Origin: an uncultured Paracoccaceae bacterium
GTDB lineage: Bacteria > Pseudomonadota > Alphaproteobacteria > Rhodobacterales > Rhodobacteraceae
Reading direction: 5' to 3'
DNA: 64,000 bases
Assembly: GCA_947493145.1 (NCBI GenBank)
Contig: CANLPZ010000001.1
Coordinates: 1,144,501 to 1,208,500 of the forward strand
In this document: piece by piece, positions 20,224 through 29,234 of the stretch
Layout of the letters: the number at the start of each line of letters is the position of its first letter
How positions within the stretch are numbered: the first letter of the stretch is position 1
The notes under the pieces: model-generated
What the model saw: the letters and a program-made list of their open reading frames with translations, nothing else
Databases searched by the model: none
What the model was told of the DNA's origin: nothing
Translations under genes and position numbers: made by a program

Positions 20224-21345
20224 ATGATAAATAGAAGAAGCTTTTCAATCGGCCTTTTGGCGACACCGTTTATTGGCTCCCCTGCGGTCGCAGCAACTTG
20301 CGGACGTGTTCAGGATCAATTTCGACCAACACAAAATGCAAAATTTTCTGCGTGGGTCGACAGATTTGCATCACGTGCGGCGTCACACGGTATTCGCAAC
20401 AAAACACTGAAGGCTGGTTTTCGAAATGGTGGGTATCTGCCTGATGTCGTCCGCCGAGATAGATCTCAGTTCCAAACGCGTCGAACGTTAGAAGATTACC
20501 TTGCGATTGCCACGTCCAATGATCGGCTAGCCAAAGGCGCAAAAGCAATCAAACCGAACGCAAATGTCTTGGCTGCAATTGAACAAACCTATGGCGTGGA
20601 TCGGTACATCGTTGCTGCAATTTGGGGTATCGAAAGTCGGTTCGGGGAACGTCGTGGCGATGTCCCTGTGGTTTCTGCAACCGCGACTTTGGCATTTGAT
20701 GGGCGGCGCGGTGCATTTTTTGAAAGCCAACTTGTGACCGCATTGAAAATTCTTCAACGCGGTGATGTCGATCCCGAAAACTTGACCGGAAGCTGGGCCG
20801 GCGCAATGGGCCACACACAGTTCATTCCAACATCCTATTGGGCCTTTGCGGTTGATTACAATCGCGACGGTCGGCGTAACATATGGTCCAATGATCCGAC
20901 CGATGCGCTGGCCTCAACAGCGTCTTACCTTGCGCGCAATGGCTGGCGCAAAGGTCTGCCTTGGGGCGGCGAAGCAGGGGTGACACGGGCCAAAGGCAAC
21001 GTGATACAACCACAATCAGGCGGTCCATCGTTTGTGACGACATCAAATTTCAAAGCTATATTGCGTTACAATAATTCACCAAAATACGCCCTAAGCGTTG
21101 GCCACCTCGCCGACCGATTGCGTGGTTTAGGTCCCTTACGCGGCGATTTCCCGAAAGACGGTTTTGGAATGTCCCACGCAGAACGCACCGAACTCCAACG
21201 CCGACTAAAACGCAAAGGGTACGATTTAGGCGAAGCCGATGGGGTGATTGGATCTAAAACAACATGCGCGATTCAGAACTTCCAGACACGTCGCGGAATG
21301 GATCCAACTGGGCGACCCTCCTTATCACTGCTTAAAAAGCTATGA
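20224..21345 (+). CDS. MltB-family lytic murein transglycosylase with Tat-like signal and C-terminal peptidoglycan-binding domain
   Basis: 373 residues from ATG 20224. The N-terminus MINRRSFSIGLLATPFIGSP has a twin-arginine (RR-S-F) signal, so it may be exported folded by Tat. The catalytic domain carries the MltB signature IWGIESRFGERRGD (Glu is the acid/base) and GSWAGAMGHTQFIPTSYWAF. A peptidoglycan-binding domain forms the C-terminus (ELQRRLKRKGYDLGEADGVIG). It cleaves murein glycan strands in the periplasm. Upstream in-frame starts (20194, 20218) would lengthen the signal without benefit. Confidence 0.9.
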   Translation: MINRRSFSIGLLATPFIGSPAVAATCGRVQDQFRPTQNAKFSAWVDRFASRAASHGIRNKTLKAGFRNGGYLPDVVRRDRSQFQTRRTLEDYLAIATSNDRLAKGAKAIKPNANVLAAIEQTYGVDRYIVAAIWGIESRFGERRGDVPVVSATATLAFDGRRGAFFESQLVTALKILQRGDVDPENLTGSWAGAMGHTQFIPTSYWAFAVDYNRDGRRNIWSNDPTDALASTASYLARNGWRKGLPWGGEAGVTRAKGNVIQPQSGGPSFVTTSNFKAILRYNNSPKYALSVGHLADRLRGLGPLRGDFPKDGFGMSHAERTELQRRLKRKGYDLGEADGVIGSKTTCAIQNFQTRRGMDPTGRPSLSLLKKL

Positions 21346-21388
21346 CAAAACGCTCGTCTTTGCGCGCCTCAACGCTTAGACAGTCGAA

Positions 21389-22489
21389 ATGAGTTCAAAG
21401 TTAGAAATTTTCCTCGTATGCGCCCCGGGATTGGAACCAATCCTTGCCCAAGAAGCCCTTTCATTGGGGTTTTCAAATGTGGCAGCAGAGTCAGGTGGGG
21501 TTACAATCGACGGAAACTGGCGCGAGGTGTGGCGGGCAAATCTTTGGCTACGTGGCGCAACGCGTGTGCTTGTTCGACTGGGCGGGTTCCGTACGTTTCA
21601 TTTGGCGCAGTTGGACAAACGCGCGCGAAAATTTGAATGGTCGTCGGTTCTAAAACCCTCGACGCACATAAAAGTCGAAGTGACTTGTCGGAAATCAAAA
21701 ATTTATCATTCCAAAGCCGCCAAGCAACGTATCGAAACCGCATTAAAAGAAAACGGTTTTGAAGTCAGCGACGACGCGGATTTGGTTCTAAAAACACGCA
21801 TCCAAGATGATTACTGTTCTTTTTCGATCGATACGTCTGGTGAAAGTCTCCACAAACGCGGACATAAACAAGCGGTTAACAAAGCTCCGATGCGCGAAAA
21901 CTTGGCGGCGATGTTTTTGAAAGCGTGCGGATACACGGGGGAAGAGCCGATTTACGACCCGATGTGCGGATCCGGAACCTTCGTGATTGAAGCCGCCGAA
22001 ATCGCCGCGGGCTTGGTCGCCGGTCGGTCGCGCAACTTCGCATTTGAAGAACTACAAACCTTCGATCCCGCGGAATTCCAAACGTTGCAAAAAGCGGCCA
22101 CGCGCTCCACAGGTTTGACATTCTACGGCTCTGATCGCGACCAAGGTGCAATCCTAATGTGCAACAAAAACGCAGGAACCGCCGGTGTTGAATCGATGAC
22201 AGAGTTTTATTGCAAATCGATAAGCGAAATTTCGGCACCGGATGGACCGGCGGGATTGGTCATAATCAACCCGCCCTATGGCGGACGAATTGGGCAAAAG
22301 AAAATGCTCTACGGGCTTTATGCCGCCCTTGGGAAAACCTTGACCCAGAATTTTCAAGGGTGGCGGGTCGGTCTGATCACGACCGATGCAGACCTTGCGA
22401 AAACCACAAAGCTTCCGTTCAAAGCGCCAGGACCATTTGTCGACCACGGCGGACAAAAAATTCGGCTATGGCAAACTGAGAAACTTTGA
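21389..22489 (+). CDS. THUMP-domain class I RNA methyltransferase (RlmL N-terminal half type)
   Basis: 366 residues. N-terminal THUMP domain (about 45-160, with SIDTSGESLHKRGHK) and Rossmann methyltransferase with DPMCGSGTFVIEAAEIA and the N6-adenine/guanine catalytic motif NPPYGGR. It resembles the guanine-N2 23S rRNA methyltransferase part of E. coli RlmL without the RlmK half. The exact target base is not readable. It abuts the Lrp gene on the opposite strand: its stop (22489) and the Lrp stop (22490) are adjacent. Confidence 0.88.
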   Translation: MSSKLEIFLVCAPGLEPILAQEALSLGFSNVAAESGGVTIDGNWREVWRANLWLRGATRVLVRLGGFRTFHLAQLDKRARKFEWSSVLKPSTHIKVEVTCRKSKIYHSKAAKQRIETALKENGFEVSDDADLVLKTRIQDDYCSFSIDTSGESLHKRGHKQAVNKAPMRENLAAMFLKACGYTGEEPIYDPMCGSGTFVIEAAEIAAGLVAGRSRNFAFEELQTFDPAEFQTLQKAATRSTGLTFYGSDRDQGAILMCNKNAGTAGVESMTEFYCKSISEISAPDGPAGLVIINPPYGGRIGQKKMLYGLYAALGKTLTQNFQGWRVGLITTDADLAKTTKLPFKAPGPFVDHGGQKIRLWQTEKL

Positions 22490-22957
22490 TCATGAAAATT
22501 GGGTAACAGGTAAAGCCGCCCCTGATTTTGTTTGCCGCAGGACGAAATTTGTCGTCGCGTTACGCACAATACCGAGCCGCAGAATGCGTTTCATAATGAA
22601 ACGTTCCAAACCTTCGGGATCTTTGGCCGCGACCTTTAGGACGTAATCATTGTCGCCTGTAATCGACGCGCATTCCACAACTTGGGAACTGGTTTCAACA
22701 AATCGATTAAACGTATCAACGGATGTTTCGCTGTGATCCGTAAGGGAAACATGCACATAGGCAAAGGCCTGTAAACCAAGTTTCACAGGGTCCAGAATTG
22801 CGGTGTACTTTGTGATAAACCCCTGCTCTTCGAGCCGTTTCACGCGGCGCCAACATGGTGATGTCGACAGACCAACTTCGGCCGCCAAATTTTGAAGACT
22901 GATTTTCCCATCTCGTTGCAAAGCGATTAGTATCTTTTCCTCAAAGGCATCCATCAT
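22490..22957 (-). CDS. Lrp/AsnC-family transcriptional regulator, probably of phhAB
   Basis: 155 residues from ATG 22957, eight bases after GGAG; a longer open frame to 23056 crosses the promoter region and is unlikely. N-terminal winged HTH (DGKISLQNLAAEVGLSTSPC, WRRVKRLEEQGFI) and C-terminal RAM ligand domain (VVECASITGDNDYVLKVAA). It is divergent from phhA, so it most likely senses phenylalanine or tyrosine and controls phhA-phhB. Binding sites are likely in the AT-rich 112-bp intergenic region. Confidence 0.9.
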   Translation of the reverse strand: MMDAFEEKILIALQRDGKISLQNLAAEVGLSTSPCWRRVKRLEEQGFITKYTAILDPVKLGLQAFAYVHVSLTDHSETSVDTFNRFVETSSQVVECASITGDNDYVLKVAAKDPEGLERFIMKRILRLGIVRNATTNFVLRQTKSGAALPVTQFS

Positions 22958-23069
22958 CGGAATTACTCCAAATTTCGAAAAAATTTTCCCCGATACTTTC
23001 GATACTACCAAATTGAAAAACCATTTTCCTCTCAAAATTGAAATTTTGTTTTCCAAAAGGAAAATATCG
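22958..23069 (+). promoter_or_regulatory. Divergent lrp/phhA control region with stacked inverted repeats
   Basis: Very AT-rich. It holds CAAAAT/ATTTTG arms at 23033-23048, a perfect TTTTCC-AAAA-GGAAAA repeat at 23049-23064 that includes the phhA ribosome-binding site, a direct repeat CGATACT at 22991 and 23000, and three ATTTTCC/TTTTCC copies near 22983, 23024 and 23049. Multiple imperfect sites on one face are what Lrp-family octamers bind. Assignment to Lrp is inferred from position. Confidence 0.5.
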
Positions 23070-23867
23070 ATGCCAAAATCAACAAATTATATCGCCAAAG
23101 AGCCCGATGCGTCGGGCCGAATTCATTACACTGACACAGAAAACGCTGTTTGGGCTGACCTTTATGCCCAACAAGAAACCAAAATAGGTACTTATGCAGC
23201 ACCCGAATTCTTAACTGGACAGCGCAAACTAGACTTACCCAACGATCGCGTGCCGCAATGCGTCGAAGTTTCGGAACGTTTACGTGACATGACGGGATGG
23301 CAGGTCGAACCGGTACCGGCATTGATCGGATTCAAAACATTCTTTGGAATGTTAGCTGACAAAACCTTTCCCGCTGCGTCTTTTATCCGCTCACGTGAGG
23401 ATTTCGACTATATCGAAGAACCGGATATTTTTCACGAAATCTATGGCCATACACCGTTGCTAACAGACATTAGATTCGCGAATTTTTCACAGGCAATCGG
23501 AAAAATCGGAAAGACCTGCGATCCCACTGACTACTCTTGGCTCATCCGCTTGTACTGGTTCACCATCGAATTCGGCTTGATCAAATCAAAGGGTGAAATC
23601 AAATCACTGGGGTCGGGGCTGGCGTCCTCACCCACCGAATTGGTTCATGCCATTGATGGTCCAAATGTCGAACGCAAACCATTTGATGTGGTTGATATTT
23701 TGCGGACACCCTATCGAATTGATATACATCAACCGATCTATTTTGTTTTGGATGATGCGGATCAATTGTTCGACGCGGCCAATCGCGATCTAAAGGCGGA
23801 TATTAAATACGCGCAAACGTTGGGGTTACATGCCCCCACATATGAACCGAAAGCAAAGGCGAGCTAA
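23070..23867 (+). CDS. phhA: Phenylalanine 4-hydroxylase
   Basis: 265 residues from ATG 23070 (MPKSTNYIAKEPD). Iron ligands are the two histidines in DIFHEIYGHTPLL and the glutamate in YWFTIEFGLIK; SSPTELVHAIDGPNVERKPF is also characteristic. It converts phenylalanine to tyrosine using tetrahydropterin and oxygen. phhB follows with no gap (TAA-ATG). Short bacterial form without the mammalian regulatory domain. Confidence 0.96.
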   Translation: MPKSTNYIAKEPDASGRIHYTDTENAVWADLYAQQETKIGTYAAPEFLTGQRKLDLPNDRVPQCVEVSERLRDMTGWQVEPVPALIGFKTFFGMLADKTFPAASFIRSREDFDYIEEPDIFHEIYGHTPLLTDIRFANFSQAIGKIGKTCDPTDYSWLIRLYWFTIEFGLIKSKGEIKSLGSGLASSPTELVHAIDGPNVERKPFDVVDILRTPYRIDIHQPIYFVLDDADQLFDAANRDLKADIKYAQTLGLHAPTYEPKAKAS

Positions 23868-24194
23868 ATGACAAAGACGACATGTGAACCGTGCAATGAA
23901 TGGGTCCCGCCATTAGAGCAGGACCGAATTCAGGAGCTTATGAAGCCGTTGCACGCCGACTGGACGTTTGACGCGACTGGCACCAAGCTGGCGCGGAGAT
24001 TTGAATTCAAAGGGTTTGCCAAGGCGACCTATATGGCAAACTTGGCTGCATTCCTAAGTGATCAACAAGGACATCACGCCGACATCGCATTTGGTTGGGG
24101 ATATTGCGAAGTTACCTACACAAGCCACGAACTTGGGCGTCTGTCTGAAAACGATTTTATTTGCGCGAAAAAACTTGATGCGTTGGTTGCATAA
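23868..24194 (+). CDS. phhB: Pterin-4a-carbinolamine dehydratase
   Basis: 108 residues, starting directly after the phhA stop. The active-site region QQGHHADIAFGWGYCEVTYT followed by SHELGRLSENDFICAKKLD is the family signature. It recycles the 4a-hydroxypterin made by PhhA. Co-transcription with phhA is evident from the zero spacing. Confidence 0.94.
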   Translation: MTKTTCEPCNEWVPPLEQDRIQELMKPLHADWTFDATGTKLARRFEFKGFAKATYMANLAAFLSDQQGHHADIAFGWGYCEVTYTSHELGRLSENDFICAKKLDALVA

Positions 24195-24250
24195 TACACA
24201 GCGACAATTTGCTGGTTGAGTGAATTTTCGCAACGGTTTAGACGGCTGAT

Positions 24251-24613
24251 ATGGTTCGGCTCTTGTCAAAATATCTGCTGTTAATCGCGCTGGTCATGGG
24301 CATTCTTGCGCCCAAAATGACGGCCGCTGTGGCCGAAATTTTGCCTGGCTATTTTAGCATGGTGATTTGTACAGGTGATGAGCTGATCACGCTACAAATT
24401 GGTCCGGACGGAATTCCGGTCGAAACACCAATCTCATCCGTCGATACCTGTGCTGCTGCGGACATCCCAATAATTTTGTTGAGCATCCCGGACGCATGGG
24501 TTGGTTTCGCACGCACATACACGACACGTTTTGTCGAAATTGCTCATGTGCCATTTTCGGCAAATGTTTCATCGCTAAAAGACCCCTCTCGAGCACCCCC
24601 TATTTCCGTTTGA
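24251..24613 (+). CDS. Small secreted protein, DUF2946-like
   Basis: 120 residues with an N-terminal hydrophobic signal (LLIALVMGILAPKMTAAVA). The mature part starts with FSMVICTGDELITLQIGPDG and has a second cysteine in SVDTCAAADIP, a pattern like the metal-associated DUF2946 proteins found beside PepSY genes. It lies 35 nt before a PepSY membrane protein on the same strand and is probably co-transcribed. The family assignment is weak. Confidence 0.65.
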   Translation: MVRLLSKYLLLIALVMGILAPKMTAAVAEILPGYFSMVICTGDELITLQIGPDGIPVETPISSVDTCAAADIPIILLSIPDAWVGFARTYTTRFVEIAHVPFSANVSSLKDPSRAPPISV

Positions 24614-24648
24614 AATCCACAACTCAAACTCAATGAAATAGGAAAATT

Positions 24649-25947
24649 ATGACCGAAGTCTCGTCCTCGGCGCATGTCCAGTCGTCAAAGACGACCGGAG
24701 GCGCCTTTTACCGCCTAGTTTGGAAATGGCATTTCTTGGCCTCACTTTATGTGTTGCCTTTTATGTTGATGCTTTCGCTGACAGGCGGCGTCTATCTGTA
24801 CAAACCGCAAATCGAAAATTGGCTTTATGCTGATCAATTCTTTGTCGAACCCCAAGGGCAGAGAGTGCCGTTGGAACAACAAATCGAAAACCTCAAAGCC
24901 GCAGTCGACGTTCAACGTCTTCGCGGAATTACCGTTTTTGATGACGAAAACCGTTCGACGCAAATCGAATTCGACGACGCTGAAAAAACGCGCACTTATG
25001 GGTGGGTTGATCCATACGACGGCGAAATTTTGGGAACAGCAGCCCGTGACACGATGCCGATGCGCCTATTGCGCAAATTCCATGGCGAACTTTTGCTTGG
25101 CGACGTTGGCACGAAATTCGTCGAGCTTTCGGCGCATTGGGCAATCGTTATGTTTATAACTGGCGCATATCTGTGGTGGCCACGCGGCAAGCGGACACTT
25201 GTTAAAGCCGTGTCTGTTCCAACTGGCAATGGACGCAGTTGGTGGCGCGAAACGCATATGTTTACGGGATTTTTGGCCGTGGTTTTGGTCGTTCCGATCC
25301 TTGTCACCGGCTTGCCATGGACCGATGTATGGGGCGGTGGTTTGTCTTATGTTCAAGAACAAACTGGCCAAAAAAGCAAAAGCCTTCGCTTTGGCGGTAA
25401 ACCGATCAAATCCACAATCAGCTCAGGCACGCCTTTGGCGTTGGATAGCATCATCTTGATCGCAAAAAACGAAGGCTTGACCGCGCCATACGAAATGCGC
25501 CCTGCGACCAAACCCGATGCCAGCATCTGGATCCGTTCTGCGAGCACTAAACGAAGCGAACAAACGGAATTGGTCGTCGACCAGTATTCTGGCGAACTCC
25601 TTCGACGCATCGATTTCAGCGATCAACCACCAGTCGCGAAAGCCGTCTCTTGGGGGATTTCGTTCCATCAAGGCGAATTGTACGGCTGGCTGAACCTTGC
25701 GCAAAATACATTGGCCGCAGTTTTGGGCATCGTATTAAGCGTTTCCGGTTTCGTTGCATGGTGGATGCGCCGGCCTGCCGGTTCTCTTGGGGTTCCTAAA
25801 GCCCCCAACGCGGCGCTTAGCAAAGGAATGGTCGCGCTTGTCGTTGCGCTGATTGTGCTGTTCCCACTCATGGGGGCGACACTAATTTTGGCGCTTATTT
25901 TGGACGGGGTGTTGTTCCGTCGAATGGGATGGTTCCGCACCGAATAA
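24649..25947 (+). CDS. PepSY-associated transmembrane protein
   Basis: 432 residues. Membrane segments lie near residues 30-52, 168-186, 205-228, 350-372 and 395-420. PepSY domains lie between them in the periplasm (DPYDGEILGTAARDTM; VDQYSGELLRRIDFSD). The first segment is preceded by FYRLVWKWHFLASLYVLPFM, typical of the PepSY_TM family linked to iron-siderophore or copper handling. The family acts in ferric-siderophore reduction in some bacteria; no TonB receptor is adjacent, so the role is uncertain. Confidence 0.85.
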   Translation: MTEVSSSAHVQSSKTTGGAFYRLVWKWHFLASLYVLPFMLMLSLTGGVYLYKPQIENWLYADQFFVEPQGQRVPLEQQIENLKAAVDVQRLRGITVFDDENRSTQIEFDDAEKTRTYGWVDPYDGEILGTAARDTMPMRLLRKFHGELLLGDVGTKFVELSAHWAIVMFITGAYLWWPRGKRTLVKAVSVPTGNGRSWWRETHMFTGFLAVVLVVPILVTGLPWTDVWGGGLSYVQEQTGQKSKSLRFGGKPIKSTISSGTPLALDSIILIAKNEGLTAPYEMRPATKPDASIWIRSASTKRSEQTELVVDQYSGELLRRIDFSDQPPVAKAVSWGISFHQGELYGWLNLAQNTLAAVLGIVLSVSGFVAWWMRRPAGSLGVPKAPNAALSKGMVALVVALIVLFPLMGATLILALILDGVLFRRMGWFRTE

Positions 25948-26165
25948 AGCACCCGCTTGGGGCGAAACTGGATTTGTGTTTCGTCCCAAGCCATTGGCTT
26001 GGTTTCCCATGAAAACAAGACCCTTCCCATGTGGGCAAAACTACGTTAAACGCGAAAAATCTGAAAGTCGGCGCCCAGATTCCAGCGCCTACCAAACAAG
26101 ATATTGGGATCAGGGGGAATGGGCCCCCTACGCAAAAGGCCAATTGGCCAAATTAGGATACGTAC
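25948..26165 (+). other. 218-nt leader between PepSY gene and pnp with three hairpins
   Basis: No convincing gene. It contains an inverted repeat GGGGCGAAAC / GTTTCGTCCC (25959-25987), AAGCCATTGGCTT (25988-26000) and GGGGG-AATGGG-CCCCC (26113-26128). The first may end the PepSY transcript, though no T-run follows. pnp leaders in other bacteria fold into RNase III substrates for autocontrol, and this may be the equivalent. Confidence 0.4.
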
Positions 26166-28319
26166 ATGTTCAACGTAACAAAGAAATCAATCCAGTGGGG
26201 CGAAGAAACCCTAACACTGGAAACGGGTAAAGTTGCCCGCCAAGCCGACGGCTCTGTTATCGCCACTTTGGGTGAAACATCTGTGATGGCAAACGTTACT
26301 TTTGCAAAAGAGCAAAAGCCAGGTCAGGACTTTTTCCCGCTGACCGTACACTACAACGAAAAATACTACGCCGCCGGTAAAATCCCTGGCGGCTTTTTCA
26401 AACGTGAAGCTCGTCCAACTGAAAAAGAGACGCTAACAGCACGTTTGATCGACCGACCGATCCGTCCGCTTTTTGTACCTGGCTTCAAAAACGAAGTTTT
26501 GGTCATCTGTACGGTTCTGAGCCATGACCTTGTCAATGACCCAGATATGGTGGCCATGATCGCAGCGTCAGCAGCTCTTACGATTTCGGGTGCACCGTTT
26601 ATGGGCCCAATCGGCGCATGTCGCGTTGGTTTTGAGGATGGCGAATACATCCTTAACCCAGAAATGGACGACATGCATGATCTTCGCAACAACCCAGAAC
26701 AGCGTCTGGATCTTGTTGTTGCAGGAACAAAAGACGCCGTAATGATGGTGGAATCCGAAGCCTACGAATTGACCGAAGCTGAAATGCTTGGCGCTGTGAA
26801 TTTTGCGCATGAGCAGATCCAACCGGTAATCGACTTGATCATCGATCTAGCCGAAGACTGTGCAAATGATCCGTTTGATTTCCAAGCACCGGACTACAGC
26901 GATCTTTACGCTGCTGTTAAAGCCGCTGGCGAAGACGCAATGCGCGACGCCTTTGCGATTACCGACAAACAAGAGCGTACGGCCGCGGTGTCCGCTGCGC
27001 GTGAAGCGATCAAAGAAACCCTAAGCGAAGAACAGCTAGAAGACGCAAACCTTGGTTCTGCGATGAAAAAGCTAGAAGCATCCGTTCTTCGTGGTGGCGT
27101 TGTAAAAACGGGCAAACGCATCGACGGCCGTGACACATCGACAGTGCGCGCCATTGAAGCGGAAACAGGGTTCTTGAACCGCACACACGGATCTGCCTTG
27201 TTTACACGCGGCGAAACTCAAGGGTTGGTTGTTACAACATTGGGTACTGGCGACGACGAGCAAATGATCGACGCGTTGAACGGTACATACAAATCAAACT
27301 TCTTGTTGCACTATAACTTCCCTCCTTACTCAGTCGGTGAAGTCGGTCGTTTTGGCCCTCCAGGACGCCGTGAAATCGGCCACGGTAAATTGGCTTGGCG
27401 TGCGCTTCAGGCGGTTTTGCCGGCGGCAACTGATTTCCCTTATACAGTGCGTGTTGTGTCAGAAATCACTGAATCAAACGGCTCCTCTTCAATGGCGTCA
27501 GTCTGTGGTGGTTCTTTGTCTATGATGGACGCAGGCGTTCCATTGAAAGCCCCTGTTGCGGGTGTTGCGATGGGTCTGATCCTTGAAGAAGACGGCGACT
27601 ATGCAATTTTGACTGATATCTTGGGTGACGAAGACCACCTTGGCGACATGGACTTCAAAGTGGCCGGTACCGAAAAAGGTATCACGTCACTTCAGATGGA
27701 CATCAAAGTCGCAGGCATCACACCAGAGATCATGGAAAAAGCATTGGACCAAGCGAAAGACGGTCGTTTGCACATCCTTGGCGAAATGAACAAAGCACTG
27801 TCGGAAACGTCAGAGTTTTCTGTTCACGCACCACGGATTGAAACCATGCAGATCCCAACCGACAAGATCCGTGAAGTAATCGGTTCAGGCGGTAAAGTGA
27901 TCCGTGAAATCGTTGAAGTGTCAGGCGCAAAAGTCGACATCAACGACGAAGGAACAATCAAAATCGCGTCTCCAAACGGCGAAGCGATCGCGAAAGCCTA
28001 TGAGATGATACACTCAATCGTCGCGGAGCCTGAAGAAGGCGCAATTTACGATGGTACAGTGGTCAAGATCGTTGATTTTGGTGCATTCGTGAACTTCTTT
28101 GGAAAGCGTGACGGTCTTGTCCACGTGTCACAAATCGAAAACCGTCGTTTGAACCACCCGTCTGACGTCCTGAAAGAGGGCCAAGGCGTGAAAGTTAAAC
28201 TTTTGGGCTTCGATGATCGTGGCAAGGTACGCCTGTCAATGAAAGTTGTTGATCAGGAAACTGGCGAAGAGATCAAAGAAGAGCCTAAGAAAGAGAAAAA
28301 AGAAAAGTCAGACGACTAA
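26166..28319 (+). CDS. pnp: Polyribonucleotide nucleotidyltransferase (PNPase)
   Basis: 717 residues, full length. Two RNase PH domains ([20 protein letters not shown]; second with [17 protein letters not shown] and [20 protein letters not shown]), a KH domain ([17 protein letters not shown]) and a C-terminal S1 domain ([20 protein letters not shown]). It degrades RNA 3' to 5' with phosphate and works with the degradosome. AGGA lies eight bases before the start. Lysine- and glutamate-rich tail. Confidence 0.97.
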   Translation: MFNVTKKSIQWGEETLTLETGKVARQADGSVIATLGETSVMANVTFAKEQKPGQDFFPLTVHYNEKYYAAGKIPGGFFKREARPTEKETLTARLIDRPIRPLFVPGFKNEVLVICTVLSHDLVNDPDMVAMIAASAALTISGAPFMGPIGACRVGFEDGEYILNPEMDDMHDLRNNPEQRLDLVVAGTKDAVMMVESEAYELTEAEMLGAVNFAHEQIQPVIDLIIDLAEDCANDPFDFQAPDYSDLYAAVKAAGEDAMRDAFAITDKQERTAAVSAAREAIKETLSEEQLEDANLGSAMKKLEASVLRGGVVKTGKRIDGRDTSTVRAIEAETGFLNRTHGSALFTRGETQGLVVTTLGTGDDEQMIDALNGTYKSNFLLHYNFPPYSVGEVGRFGPPGRREIGHGKLAWRALQAVLPAATDFPYTVRVVSEITESNGSSSMASVCGGSLSMMDAGVPLKAPVAGVAMGLILEEDGDYAILTDILGDEDHLGDMDFKVAGTEKGITSLQMDIKVAGITPEIMEKALDQAKDGRLHILGEMNKALSETSEFSVHAPRIETMQIPTDKIREVIGSGGKVIREIVEVSGAKVDINDEGTIKIASPNGEAIAKAYEMIHSIVAEPEEGAIYDGTVVKIVDFGAFVNFFGKRDGLVHVSQIENRRLNHPSDVLKEGQGVKVKLLGFDDRGKVRLSMKVVDQETGEEIKEEPKKEKKEKSDD

Positions 28320-28347
28320 TCTTCTCTATTAATTTACGCTCAAAGTT

Positions 28348-28379
28348 AAAGCCCTGCGCCGAATGCGTGGGGCTTTTTT
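28348..28379 (+). terminator. Terminator of pnp
   Basis: Stem AAAGCCCtGCGC / GCGTgGGGCTTT with a CGAA-containing loop, then a T-run, about 30 nt after the pnp stop. Confidence 0.88.
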
Positions 28380-28449
28380 CATGTCGCAAAAAAATGGTTT
28401 CTCCCCCTGAATTTGGTGATTTTGCGCATTAATGCTAATGGTCACGCAA

Positions 28450-28468
28450 GGTTGGCAAAAAGCCAACC
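28450..28468 (+). promoter_or_regulatory. Hairpin just upstream of the aqpZ ribosome-binding site
   Basis: Perfect 7-bp stem GGTTGGC / GCCAACC with an AAAAA loop, ending six bases before GGAGGG. It may stabilise the 5' end or tune translation of aqpZ; nothing else supports a role. Confidence 0.4.
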
Positions 28469-28484
28469 ACCAATGGAGGGATCA

Positions 28485-29156
28485 ATGAAAAAACCTATCG
28501 CGGAATTTATCGGCACATTCACACTTGTGCTTTTTGGTTGTGGCGCTGCTGTTATTGCAGGCGAGGCAATCGGATTTACTGGCATCAGCTTTGCCTTCGG
28601 TCTTGCCCTGATCGGTATGGCCTACGGTATCGGTGCTGTTTCGGGCTGTCACATTAATCCAGCGGTTTCATTAGGTGCTGTCGCTGCGGGTCGCATGACA
28701 ATTGCAGAAGCCATTCCATATATCATCGCACAAATCGCTGGTGCAATTGTCGCCGCTGCGGTTTTGATGGTGATCGCGTCTGGAACTGCCGGATACGAAG
28801 GCGGACTGGGCCAAAACGGCTGGGGCGCGGGTTACCTTGGTGAATACAACATGACAGCGGCATTCGTATTCGAAGTCGTCGCTACATTCTTGTTCATGGT
28901 TGTGATTTTGGGATCAACAGGCACAGGCGCACCGTCTGCTATGGCAGGCCTCGCAATCGGTCTAACACTGGTCGTAATTCACTTGGTTGGCATCAACGTC
29001 ACTGGTGTCTCTGTGAACCCAGCACGTTCAATCGGACCTGCGCTCTTCGCAGGCGGCACCGCTATTGCACAACTTTGGTTGTTCATCGTTGCGCCGATCA
29101 TCGGGGCTGTTGCTGCTGGATTGTTGTTCAAATCTGGTGTCTTAGACGCCGAATAA
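28485..29156 (+). CDS. aqpZ: Aquaporin Z
   Basis: 223 residues from ATG 28485 after GGAGGG. MIP family with both pore loops, HINPAVS and VNPARS, and six membrane spans. Narrow-pore signature residues (histidine-containing LGxFNM-like loop, GGTAIAQLWLFIVAP) fit a water channel rather than a glycerol facilitator. Followed by a strong terminator. Confidence 0.92.
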   Translation: MKKPIAEFIGTFTLVLFGCGAAVIAGEAIGFTGISFAFGLALIGMAYGIGAVSGCHINPAVSLGAVAAGRMTIAEAIPYIIAQIAGAIVAAAVLMVIASGTAGYEGGLGQNGWGAGYLGEYNMTAAFVFEVVATFLFMVVILGSTGTGAPSAMAGLAIGLTLVVIHLVGINVTGVSVNPARSIGPALFAGGTAIAQLWLFIVAPIIGAVAAGLLFKSGVLDAE

Positions 29157-29186
29157 AACGGTCGGCTTTCGCCACCAGAATAACGC

Positions 29187-29215
29187 AAAACGGCGGGGAA
29201 ATCCCCGCCGTTTTT
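29187..29215 (+). terminator. Terminator of aqpZ
   Basis: AAAACGGCGGGG / CCCCGCCGTTTTT with an AAAT loop, 30 nt after the stop. The A-run on the 5' side makes it work on both strands, so it could also stop minus-strand peroxiredoxin transcripts. Confidence 0.92.
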
Positions 29216-29234
29216 CATTTGGATCAAACCTGTC

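Noticed and set aside
25976..26230. 84-codon open frame in the pnp leader
   Set aside because: Overlaps the first codons of pnp in another frame and covers the leader hairpins; no recognisable domain, although a small unannotated peptide cannot be fully excluded.
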